This document shows, piece after piece, positions 1-10,900 of a stretch of 64,000 nt of DNA. This DNA is from Capitulum mitella (lineage: Eukaryota; Arthropoda; Thecostraca; Pollicipedomorpha; Pollicipedidae): NCBI GenBank assembly GCA_030062745.1, contig CP099847.1, positions 25,654,923 to 25,718,922 of the forward strand. Reading direction: 5' to 3'. The position numbers were made by a program, and so were the translations under genes. The notes under the pieces were generated by a model. The model had not been told where the DNA came from and searched no databases. It was given only the letters and a program-made list of their open reading frames with translations. Every line of letters starts with the position of its first letter. Position 1 is the stretch's first letter.

Positions 1-507
1 AGACTGATGACTTAGGAGCGCCTTACCGGCGTTATTAATGGACACGTCGGGGCGCTCCTCTGCTTTGTTTACGTCATCGGCCGAGCCTCAGACTACAGCG
101 AGGTGAGATCCAGCCGCTTCACAACAAGACTGCCGCCGGTGGCGGGAATTCATTTGCGATTTCGTACGCTACCTGTCGAGCCTGTGACAAAACGATCTAT
201 GTCGAAAGCGCGACATCTTGACGCTGTTTTCGCATGTAAGACATGCTTGGAACGCTCAACCGTGGCAGCCTTACAAAGATGGCCAATCACGAAATGGTCA
301 TGTCCCACATTTACTGCGACGGCTTCTCAACGCTCCATTTCATCCCAAAATGATGTCTTCTGACTCGCCCGGGACAGCAGCATACACAGCGAAAGCTTGG
401 CTTCAGCTGGCACTGTCATTCTCCGACTAACCGCGGCACGGCAGTCCAGGACCCAAAATTACCCTCCCTTTGTGGCATTTCAACAGTCCAAAACGGTATG
501 TAAGATT

Positions 508-1256
508 ACCCAGGGACGTAGCCAAAGCAGAGGGGCATGGGGCTCCCTGAGCCAAGAGGTCGGCACTACACATTTCGCGATTTCGCAGGAATACGGAATA
601 GTGGTCATATGTATGCTACAAAAGCAAACATCCGTTATTCAACGTTAGACGTTTTATAGAATCGTGAAGCGATTATTTTACGGTTCGTTCATGACCGGTT
701 TCAAACCTATCTCGGGTTCGTCGTCAGGTGGCACAGGCACGGAACAGACAGTTCACGATAAACCGAAACAGCGATTACAGATTATGAGAAAGCGTTACGG
801 TAATAAAATATCAAAACACGTGAGCTTAACCACCTCATTACATATTTACCAGGTAATGAAATGGTTAAGCTGACGTGTTTTGGCATTTTTCTTGCCGCAG
901 TGCTTTTGCGTAGTCTGTAACCGCCGCTTCTGTTTGTCGTGAACTGCCTGCTCCGTGCCCTTGTACCGCCTGACGACGAACTCGAGACAGGTTTGAAACC
1001 GGTCGTGAATAAGCCATAACCTGATCGCCTCACGATTGTATTAAACGTCCAACGATTCACAGCACATGAGTCCATGAACTGTTCAAACCATTGTTTTTCC
1101 TTCGTCTTACGTATGAGGTCAGTTACATAAAATTGTTGCTTTTTCCAATAAATTTTGTCATATGTTAGTGGCATATGCCCGTCTCATATGTCACTGGCGC
1201 ATGCCCACGCCTTACGCCAGAGGCATATAAGATTTGACATTATCCCCGCCCAGGGA
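508..1256 (+). repeat. Dispersed repeat, left copy (split)
   Basis: The outer parts 508-650 and 1113-1256 match 63568-63835. Shared landmarks are AGGGACGTAGCCAA, CTGAGCCAAG, GGAATAGTGGTCATAT (right: GGAATTGTGATCATAT), ACATAAAATTGTTGCTTTTT and GATTTGACATTA. The GGCATATG unit is present three times here and once at the right. Probably a transposon remnant. Confidence 0.75.
641..1060. mobile_element. 420-bp foldback palindrome inserted in a dispersed repeat
   Basis: Two inverted arms of about 210 bp (641-850 and 851-1060) fold on each other with centre TTTACC|AGGTAA. Shared blocks include GACCGGTTTCAAACCT, GTTCGTCGTCAGG and AAAACACGT with AGCTTAACCA. The arms differ by many substitutions, so the element is not recent. 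It interrupts the repeat described at 508-1256: the right-hand copy at the other window end lacks it. Confidence 0.75.
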
Positions 1257-1264
1257 AGTCCTGG

Positions 1265-1565
1265 CTACGTGTCTGAGACGATCTGAGCCTGTGATGTGGC
1301 AGGTCAGGATGACAAAGAATGACCTGAACGTGGTGACGTCTTGACAGTTCAGGTTGATCTCAGATGGCTCGACCTTGTTGACGTCACGATATGCCAGGAT
1401 GGGTTTAGATGACCTGACCTCGTCAACGCTGCAGCAGGCCGGGATAACCTGAAACGACCTGACCTTGTTGTCGTCGCGGCAGACCAGGACGATCTGACCT
1501 TGTTGACGCCGCGGCAGGCCAGGATGACCTGGCCTTGTTGACGTCGCGACAGGACAGGATGACGC
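1265..1565. repeat. Minisatellite, about 35-bp unit
   Basis: Degenerate tandem units with core CCTTGTTGACGTCGCG and CAGGCCAGGAT; the last three CCTTGTTG copies are 35 bp apart. Confidence 0.7.
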
Positions 1566-1585
1566 GGGCGCCGCGCCTGTTCAGC

Positions 1586-1772
1586 CTACAGACCGCTGCC
1601 GCCGCTGGCGCTGGCCACCAGCGCCGAGCACCCGTCCAGCCGCGGCTCGGAGTTGGCGTCTGCCGCCGGCCGGAGACGCAGCGCCAGCGCCGCAGCGCCC
1701 AGCGCCACCAGCACACCTAGCGGCCAATCGGTGAGCAGCGGCAGCGCCAGCACCGCCGGCAAGGGCGGATGG
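1586..1772 (-). CDS. Possible last exon of an unidentified membrane protein
   Basis: The minus frame encodes LPAVLALPLLTDWPLGVLVA followed by a further hydrophobic stretch, an RLRP stop-transfer-like end, and a short polar tail ending at TAG 1586-1588. Third positions are GC-rich, as in the other exons here. No acceptor could be fixed and no family is recognised; a chance frame is possible. Confidence 0.25.
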
Positions 1773-1894
1773 CGGCGGCGGCGGCGGGTCGACTGACGGT
1801 CGCCGGGGCGGAGCCGACCGGCGCCTGACGCACGAGTCGAGAAGAGGAGGGCAACGCGCCGCCGGAGGATACTGTCCTGGGTTGTCGGAACCAT

Positions 1895-3268
1895 GAATGA
1901 CGATTGTCCCGGAGTTGTCTACGGCTATGTTCTCCTCGGGAGTCGTGCTGCCAAACATGAGCATCTCAACTGATCGACGACAAGAGCGGTGCCAACCCGC
2001 TTTTCGAAGGACGCTCTATGGCCCATGGACTATTCACACTACAAGCACCGTAAAACAACAGCAAAGGAATAAGCTGTGCCGTGCGTAAATCCGCCGGGAA
2101 CAACTCAACGATGAAGGTTGGTGCAGATTTGGTTGGACGGAATGCAGCTCCCACGAAAGATGAAGTGAGCGTTGAATACAAGCAAATCGCCGCGACTTCC
2201 AGGAGCCCATCTGCTAATGGCCGGGCCGCGCCAGAAATTCTGATCGAGACGCAACTTAACACGGCTGCCAATCGAACCTCACAGTCAACGTACCGCAGCT
2301 GCTGACGTCGATACACGCCCCGTTTCCGACCGATCACGATCTGGGAGCCGCCGGACCACACCGGCGCTCAGCGGTGCAGTGCACCGCTCATGTTTGCACC
2401 GCAGCGCCGCGGCAGCCCCCCCCCCCCACTGCGGGCTCTCGCGGCGCTTTGGTGCCAGCGTCGGACCGCACGAGCCAGAGCCGAGGCCCGGCCACCGCCA
2501 CCACCTTCGCCGGAGCCGGCGGGCCGACCGATCACGCCGAGACAGGACGTCCACTCGCCGGGGTCGACGACCGACAGCCGGCGGGTCTTGTACAAATCTA
2601 TATTTCGACAAACAATGCGTAAAACAACACAAATACAGGATCACACACACGCGGGCGCGCGGCTGACTGCCGATCACAAGACGCCGGCGCCGGGCCGGGG
2701 CGGGCCGGCGACGGCGGTCGGCGCGCGCGCCAACTTCGCTCCGCGGCCCGCGGACCACACGCTCTGAGCTGCAGAAGTACGACGGAAACAAACGGACCGG
2801 CGGCCGCCGAAAAGACCGGCGAATTCGCGGGCGAGATGGCACAGCGTCGTCAGCGCACTGCGGGTCCCACCGCCGCTATTGCCCAATCCCGACAATGACT
2901 AACGAATCGAATGCGTCACGCGCGCGGAGTCGAAGCTGAGTAAAACCGGCCGGGGCGGCGATGCCGCGCGTCATAAAACCGACCCCCGGCCGTGGCCGCG
3001 CGACGGGCGCTGGCGACGCAACAGAGTCCACACTGGCGGGCAGAAGCCCGCGCTTCTCACAAGCAGAGCAGAATCTCATACAGCTGAGTCACGCCAGTCA
3101 CCACACGGCAGCCTCCGCCACAAACGGTCAGCTGCCACAACAGCCTTCGTGCTGAATTATTGCGCTTCGAGTTCGAGCCGTTTGATCCTGAGCATCCCGG
3201 CGGGGTCTCGGCCGTCGCCGTGGTCGCGGAGTAAAACACGTCCCTGTCGGTCTCAGCTGCACGTCCCA
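1895..3268. other. GC-rich stretch without identified gene
   Basis: Contains a run of 12 C at about 2417-2428 and long chance frames on both strands; nothing with recognisable motifs or splice structure. Confidence 0.5.
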
Positions 3269-4882
3269 TCACAGAGCCGCCGGTCCGGAGCCGGCCGCGT
3301 CGCCGCCGCTCTCGGCGCCGCCGGCGGCGTCCGAGAGACTCAGGTGGTCAAGCTCGCTGGTCATCTGGCCAGAGGAGCCGCGCCGGCCGGCGGCGGCGCC
3401 CGGCCGCCTCTCCGCCTCCGGCCGGCGGCCGGGCGGGACGTCAGAGCGCCGCTCGCCGGCCCCGTCCTCGTTCCGGGGGACGGCCGCCGGCCGCCGCGGC
3501 ACCTCCCCGGCTGCGTCTTCACTCGGGGAGTCGGTCGCCGCCGCCCGGCCTGCCGCCGCCGCTCCGGTCTCCTCCGGCCGGCGCTTTGGAGAAACGGACC
3601 CGCAGCGCGGCCGCGGCGGCCGCGGCGCCGGCGACGGCTGGTCCTCGTGCGGCCGCTTGGTGCCGGCCGCCGCGCGCCGCTCCGCCTCAACGCGCTGGCG
3701 CAACTCGGCGTTGCAGCGCTCGACCACGCGCTGCTTGCGCTCGCGACGCGCCCGCTGGTCCTGCTGCAGCCGCTGCAGCTGTTGCAGCCGGCGCACCCTG
3801 GCCGCCTCGGCCGCCACGTGGAGGGGGTCGACCGCGGCCGGCCCCGCCTCCAGCAGCGAGCGAAGCAGCGACGAGGGCCGGGGCGGCGGCCCGGGCGCCG
3901 GCCGGGCCACCGGCCGAGGCATCGATTCCTCGTCGGGCCGCACCACCAGGTCCGACTCGGACTGCGTGCGGGGCCTCGGCGCCGGCCGGGCGCCCGGCAG
4001 CGGCCCCAGGTCGCCGGCGCGGTCGTTGACGCCGAAGCCCCGCACGCCGAGCAGCGCGGCCACGATGCCGCCCTCCAGGCCCGGCACCTGCCGCCACGGG
4101 ATCGGACCCCACGGCGGCAGCGGCGGTCCGTCCCGACGCAGCCGCGGCGCCGCCTGGGGCGGCCTCAGGACGGCCGGCAGAGGCCTCGGCGCAGCACGAG
4201 CCGACCGTGCCGCCTGGGCACGCCTCGCCGCCGGCTGCCGTCGCCGTCCGGGCCGCGCCGGCCGCGGCTCCGCCGCCGCCGCCGGCCGCCGCTCCCGGTA
4301 CGCGCACGGGCTGAGGTTATCCATGTCGGCCGGCGGGCGCCGCATGGGCCGGCGGAACGGGCCCTCCGTGACGGGCCGCTCGGGCGTCGGCGACGCCGCC
4401 TCGTCCCCGCTCAGCAGCGGCCCGCCCCACTTCTCCGGGTCGCAGTCGCTGCTGTCGCCGCTGCTGGTGCTGCTGCTGCTGTCGCTGCTGTCGCTGCCGC
4501 TCCTGACGCCGCGCAGCCCGGGGCTGAGCGGGTCGTCGGCCGGCTCGGGGCTAAACGGGCCGACGCCGAGCGTGGGGCTGAACATGCTGCCGCCGGGCTC
4601 CGGGCTCAGCTCGGGCGGGCTGGGCGCGCGCAGCCGCTCGGGCGACCGGTCCGCCCTCCAGGAGCGGCACCAGGCGCGCCGCTCCTCCGTCACGGGCGGC
4701 AGCACCACGGCCACCTCCAGCGGCGGCAGGTCGTCCAGCTCGCCGGGCAGCGGCGGGCCGCCGCCGGGGCGCGCGCAGGCGCAGTCGGGGTCGGCCGTCA
4801 CCCAGCCGCAGGTCAGGCAGTGGTGGGCCGGCGCCAGCCGCTCGGCCAACAGCAGGGCCGGGTCGGCGCCGACGCGCTGCGA
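3269..4882 (-). CDS. Unrecognised 537-codon open frame directly after the USP28 stop, same frame
   Basis: After the USP28 TAG the same frame runs open for 537 codons to a TGA at 3269-3271. It looks translated rather than random: third positions are almost all G or C, there is a Ser/Asp-rich acidic stretch ([19 protein letters not shown]), repeated SP sites, and a charged helix (RRLQQLQRLQQDQRARRERK) that may form a coiled coil. A Cys-containing start, HHCLTCGWVTADPDCACA, may bind metal. The first ATG is at 4583-4585. I do not recognise the family. It could be a readthrough extension of USP28, an alternative 3' exon, the last exon of another gene, or only a chance frame in GC-rich 3' UTR; the plus strand here is also open over 600 codons. 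Confidence 0.4.
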   Translation of the reverse strand, partial: SQRVGADPALLLAERLAPAHHCLTCGWVTADPDCACARPGGGPPLPGELDDLPPLEVAVVLPPVTEERRAWCRSWRADRSPERLRAPSPPELSPEPGGSMFSPTLGVGPFSPEPADDPLSPGLRGVRSGSDSSDSSSSTSSGDSSDCDPEKWGGPLLSGDEAASPTPERPVTEGPFRRPMRRPPADMDNLSPCAYRERRPAAAAEPRPARPGRRRQPAARRAQAARSARAAPRPLPAVLRPPQAAPRLRRDGPPLPPWGPIPWRQVPGLEGGIVAALLGVRGFGVNDRAGDLGPLPGARPAPRPRTQSESDLVVRPDEESMPRPVARPAPGPPPRPSSLLRSLLEAGPAAVDPLHVAAEAARVRRLQQLQRLQQDQRARRERKQRVVERCNAELRQRVEAERRAAAGTKRPHEDQPSPAPRPPRPRCGSVSPKRRPEETGAAAAGRAAATDSPSEDAAGEVPRRPAAVPRNEDGAGERRSDVPPGRRPEAERRPGAAAGRRGSSGQMTSELDHLSLSDAAGGAESGGDAAGSGPAAL

Positions 4883-4948
4883 CTAGCCGTCCTGCTTGAG
4901 CCGGCTCAGCGCTTCCCGGTACCGCTGCGTCAGCTGTTGCTCGATGCC
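4883..4948 (-). CDS. USP28: USP28 last coding exon with TAG stop
   Basis: Acceptor CGCCCGGGCCGCAG, phase 0, then [14 protein letters not shown] and TAG at 4883-4885. The end corresponds to the SRFAAVMESI tail of USP28, so this is the expected natural stop. The same frame then stays open for 537 codons (see separate entry). Confidence 0.83.
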   Translation of the reverse strand, partial: GIEQQLTQRYREALSRLKQDG

Positions 4949-7900
4949 CTGCGGCCCGGGCGGACGGCGGTCAGGCGCGAGCCGATCAGCTCGCCGACTC
5001 CCGCGGACGGCCTTTCAGGAGCGGCGCGCGGAACGCCTCCAAGATCGGCGCGTTCGAGGACATAACGCATGTCACGATTCGGGCCAGCCACGGATTAAGG
5101 CCAGCCACGGAAAATCTGAACCCGTTCACGAGACTGTCAGTAGAAAAAGAGCCTATGCTTCGACAGGGACTGTCAGGTGATGCCTTATGCTTGTCTTCCG
5201 GCGGTCTCACCTGTACTTTGATGGGAACCGTTGGCCGGTCATGCTCGGCGGCTGGTTCGATAAGCTGTGTAATTATCGTCTGGAGCACCTGCTGGCTGCG
5301 ATCTGCAACAACACGGCGGGCGTCTACCAGACGGCCCGAATACTGCACCGGCGAACAACGAACAAGATCGCACACGAACCACAATACTGAGTACGAGGCA
5401 ATGTGCACATGATAAATGTCGTGCGAAGAGGGAAAACGGCAATTCAACCGTCCCCTCCTTCCCCCCACACACAAGGATGCAGATCGCAGCCGAAGCCATC
5501 CGAAGACTGGCGGACTCACAAGACCACAAGACTGGCGGACCACAAGACCACAAGACTGGCGGACTCACAAGACCACAAGACTGGCGGACCACAAGACCAC
5601 AAGACTGGCGGACCACAAGACCACAAGACTGGCGGACCACAAGCGAGCGCGCAGAGAAAGCAGACCCGGATCCGCGCAAACGCCGCGACGTCGGGCGGCG
5701 CGCAGCCGCGCCCTGCGCCCAGCAGCCGTACCGTCCAGCGTCTGCTCCAGCAGATTGCACCACTTGTTCCTGATGTCGTCGGCGGCGGCCCGGTCCTGGT
5801 CGCACTCGGAGCGGGCCAGGTCGACCAGAGCCGGCACCGTGCCGTCCTGGGTCAGCTGGACGGCCTGCTCCGGCTGGCCCGACAGGAACAGCTCCACCGC
5901 CTGCTTGTTCAGGCCCTGCCGGGACGGGGCGTCCGCCCAGTCAGGCGGCGTCACGGGCCGTCACAGACCGTCACAGACCGTCATAAACGGTCGCATAGTC
6001 ACGAACCGTCACAAGTGGCCACAGACTGTCACACACGGTAACACAGTCGCAGACGGCCACACACGGTCACAGACGGTAACAGACGGCAACAGACCGTCAA
6101 CGACCGTCATAAACGGTCGCACAGAGTCGCGGACCGTCACAGACTGTCACAGACCGTCGCAGACCATCATAGACCGTACAGACAGTCGCAGACCATCAAT
6201 GTCAGTCACAAACGATCACAGACAGTCGCAGACGGCCACAGACAGTAACACACGGCAACAGACCGCCGCAGACAGTCACAGACCGTCACAGGCAATCACG
6301 GACGGTCACAGACGGACACGGGTCACCAGCAGCCACCAGAGGTCCAGGCCACACAGGTCACAGACGGTCACCAGCAGTCAATGTCAGTCACGGACATCGC
6401 GAACCGTCCCACTTCCGCCGGACACCGCCCGTTACTTCTGCTGCCCCGGTAACAAACAGCTCGAGCAGCCAAGACAGGTGGCAAGCGAGCACGTGAAGCA
6501 ACCGCAGCGTGTTGCGGACCGCTGCCGATCCTCCCATTCTCCCGCGCCAGCCGGCGGTGCGCCGGCCGCCGGCCGCCGGGGAAAGACGCACCAGCACGGC
6601 CCGCCGCCGGAACATGGCCAGCTGAGCCGGGTCCAGGCCCCTGTGGACGCCGCCCTCCTGCGAGACCAGCTGCTCGTTGCGCGAGCACGCCTGCAGCAGG
6701 TAGAGCAGCGCCTCCGTGTACCTGCAGAGGTGTCAGTGGTGCGTCAAACACTTGGCAACAAAATACACGACAATAAATCAACATGAAACGTTGGGATCGG
6801 CCAAAACGCTCACATGGACATGACGAGACATTAGGTACGTACGTCTCCAATAGTGAAGACGACGGGACAAACCATAAGGCCACCAACATTTTTGCTCTAC
6901 CGGGAACCTTTGATTCAGTAAATACATAGCTACATGCCACTAAGTCAATGCAAAGTCCATACCAAAGGTAGCAAATCTGTATCGATCATCAGCGATGATC
7001 GCTACAAATCACGAAGAACACAACGAGCACACATCGAAGCAGCAAAGAACAAACACCTACAAAGACGCTCTTAAAATTGCTCCGCAAAGACTACCGGAAC
7101 GCAACAATGTGCAAATCAATCAGCAACAGCAAAAAATAAGGAGGAGGCCGCAGCCGCGGTGCTGTGGGGGGCCACGGTGCTGGTCCCCTCCGGCAGGGCT
7201 CGGGCCCCGTCCGCCGGACCCACCTCTCCTGAGCGAGCCGCTCTAGGCCCAGCACGGTCGACCAGGCCACGCCGCGGAACTCGTTGTAGTGCACGTGCCA
7301 GCAGCGGTACCGGCGCCGCTCCTCCTCCGAGCAGGCATCCACCAGCCGGCTCAGCTCCAGACTGGCCGCCTGGTACAGGTCCAGCAGCCTGGCGGCGGCG
7401 GCGGCCGGTCAGGAGCGGCGGACACCGCCGGCCAGACGGCACCGCGAGCGGCCGGACAGAGAGGAGAGTCCAGCCAACCGTCAGAGCCCGGCAGACCGGC
7501 ACAGCAGACACAGACACAGACAGTGTATCCAGCGCACCGTCAGCCCCGCCAGACCAGGACAGCAGGCACAGACATAGGCAGTGTGGCGTGCCAGGCACAC
7601 CGTCAGATCAGACACACCGGCGCAGCAGAAACAGACAGACAGTGTATGGCGTGCCAAGCACACTGTCATATCAGATACACCAGCAGAGGAGACAGAGACA
7701 CAGGCAGTGTGCGGCGTGCCGGGCACACCGTCAGATCAGACAGACCAGCAGAGCAGACACAATCACACGACTGGTGCCACAAACAAACAGTCCAACGTTT
7801 GTGACACGCTATGTCATACACAGACAAACAAACACGCAACGTGCGCGACAACAAAATTCCAACCCGACATTCGGCGCAAACCGAATACTGACAACACTCG

Positions 7901-10900
7901 AGCTATTCAGTGACTCGTACAGCGCACAGAAGTCCCATCACCAACAGATCACAGGACAAATTAAATTCAACGACAGCCCACCCACGGCCTACCACCGACC
8001 CCAGCCCACCCGACACCCGCCATCTCCGGCGCGTGGACCGCCTCCACCCGGCAGCGCCGACACTCGCACGCCAGTTCCCCTCCCCCCTCCGGGGCCGAAC
8101 CGGCGGCCGGCGCCACTCACATGGGCACGGCGCTGACGTTGGGGTGCGTGAACTGCTCCAGCAGCAGCCAGCGCAGGTCCGGCGAGAGCAGAGCGCCATT
8201 CCGCAGCATGTACACGCCCATGCTGGTCATGCGGTAGTCGTTGCTCGGGTCGGCGTCCATCTTGACCACGCGCTCGCGCATCTGCAGCGTCGTCCGACGC
8301 AGGGCCTGCGAACGCGGCGCCGGGGTCACCGGGGCACCGGAACACGCCGCGCGGCCGCGGACGACTCACCGGCAGGGCGCACCCGACGGCAGCCGACGAC
8401 GGACGACGGCGCTTCCGTGAACAACGGGCCGGTGTGAACCCATCCGGCGGCATCGCCGCATCCCCCACAGAACGGCTGCGGCCGCAGACAACCGACAAAC
8501 GGCACGATGCTAACCCAATCAGCACAAAAGACGCGCTGCGCGCTGCTGGCCACGGCGCCCGACAACCGACAGTTCCGCGGTCGCGACCTGCGGCAGAGCC
8601 GCGTCAGCTGACGGCCGGCCGTCCCGGTCGGCAAGGGCAGGGTCGGTCGCTTCAGCCCGCCTACCTCGGCGATCCACTGCTCGGCGCCGGCGTCCGGCGC
8701 CTCCCTGACGGTGGTCTTGAGCAGCTCCAGAGTGCTCGGCAGGCTGATAACCGCGTGCCGGCCGCTGAGCTCCTCCCAGCCGGCCGCCGGCTCGGCCATC
8801 GGCTGGTCCTCCGAGCCTGGCGCCTGCCGGCCCGGGCACATCAGGCCGCGCTCGTGCCGAACACCGGGTCAGGAGCCGACACTCGTACCCTGCGCTACGC
8901 CAGGACCGGGAACTCATACTCGGCACCACACCGGGACCGGGCCTCGTGCTGAACATCAGCCAGGACCGACACTCATACCCGCCATCACGCCAGGATCGGG
9001 TCGTGCTAAACATCAGCTCAGGACCGACACTCATACCCTCCACCACGCCACGACCGGGAGCTCGTGCCGAACACCAGATCCGGACCCGGCCCTTGTACTC
9101 AACACCAGGTCACGGCCAGCCAAACATCAGCTCAAGGCCACATGCTCAAACCTCCCCACCAGATCCGGGTCGGGCACTAGTGCCAAACACCAGGCCAGAA
9201 ACCAACTTGGTCACTTGCCAAGTCATCTGACTGCCCCAAAACGTCACTATGGGGCAAGGCAGTTTTTAGATGAGACAAGCGGAAAGACGGCCTCGCCAGG
9301 AGACGCAGTTTAGAACCAAGAGGTCACCTCGTCAGCGATGTTGGCCAGTTTCTGAAGGGGACGCAGATTAGCCCAGATACTAACACATTTCACCAGGGCG
9401 CAGCGGGAACTTCCACCCTGCACCGGGTCAAGAACGGCAATTCGCATCAAACACAAACCAGACCAGGCATTCACACCTTCCACCGGGCCACGACTGGCCA
9501 TTCGCATCAAACAGAAACCAGACCAGGCATTCACACCCTCCACCGGGCCACGACTGGCCATTCGCATCAAACACAAACCAGACCAGGCATTCACACCCCC
9601 CACCGGGCCATGACTGGCCATTCGCATCAAACACAAACCAGACCAGGCACTCACATCCTCCACCAGACTTGGAACGGGAACTTCATCCGTCATCGAGTCG
9701 GGGATGGGCACGGCACAATCAGATCCCACACCAGGTGGCCACCCGGACCGGCCCCTGCAGGCGGTCAACCACGGGACAATTCCGCACCCTACAACAGTCG
9801 GCAAAATATAGGAGACGGAGGTGTGCAAGAGGGATTATACCCTCATACGAAGTGGAGAGGGTCGCCTCTTGCCTGATCTCCACGTCTAAATAAAGTGAGA
9901 ACAGCACGTGTCCCCATGCTGTGTAATGCAATCACGTTTCCGACACAATGCTGACATGCCCACACACTGGCGCAAAAGGAAGTGCCCACTTGACCGACAA
10001 GCGCACACACCCAGGAGGACGTGAAGACGTTCCTCGTGCTGGTGTGTGGGCGAAACCAAAACTGTTGACGTTTTCCCTTCTCCTTTGTTCGAAACCGTTA
10101 ATCCAGCGCCCGTCTTCACGGCGCTGTTCCAGAAATGGCAGAGCTGTTCATTTCGATGCATGTATTTGTACGTTCGTGTTTCACTTTCGGACCGGAGGCG
10201 AATTTCGGTACAGTTTAACACGTCACGTCTGACTAAAGAACGCAGTCAGACCGGGCACGGAGCGCAGCTGACCGCTGCACTCGAATAGCAACGATTCCAC
10301 AGTCCATCCATCCAAACTTAACACGTCCGCCGGACAGCGCCCTGTGGCAGAAGCCGCTCGGGACATAGGCCGGCGTCACCCTGCCTTATCATAGATAACA
10401 GCGTCAATGCAAGGCCGCTATCTCCCTCTCCGTCCCTTCTCCACCAGACTGCCGCGGGGACCGGCCCGCGCCGCCTTCCGGCGCGACCGTCCCAGACCTC
10501 CACTCAGGTCAGGACCGGGCAAGACCGACAACAGCGTCCGTCAAAAGGAATAACTCCTGCCCAGGTCACGGCGCGCTCCTGCCCCTGGCCAGGGGCAGGA
10601 GGCGCCCCTGCCCCCGTCCAGGCTCAGGGGCGTCCCAGCAAATGGGCACGGTCAGGGGGAGGAGTCGGCGCGCCGCCCGGCCGGTCACGGCCGGGCCGCT
10701 ACCTGGTCCTGGTTCCAGCTGGCCAGCTCCTCCTGGAAGCGTCGGTTGTCCTCGTCGACGTACTGCTGCAGCGGCAGCGGCAGCTGCTGCGCCTCGTCCT
10801 CGGGGTCCACCATGCCCGACTCTTTGTCGGCCAGCGTCCGGTCTGCCGCCGCACGGGGGTCGCCGGGTCAGCGGGCTCCGGGCAGTCGCCAGACAAGGCA

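Noticed and set aside
3149..5065. 638-codon open frame on the plus strand
   Set aside because: It is antisense to the USP28 end and the following minus frame, is made almost only of Arg, Ala, Pro, Gly and Leu, and shows no motif; expected from GC-rich DNA without stops.
5416..6786. 456-codon plus frame across USP28 introns
   Set aside because: It consists largely of translated minisatellite units and runs antisense to USP28 exons r and s.
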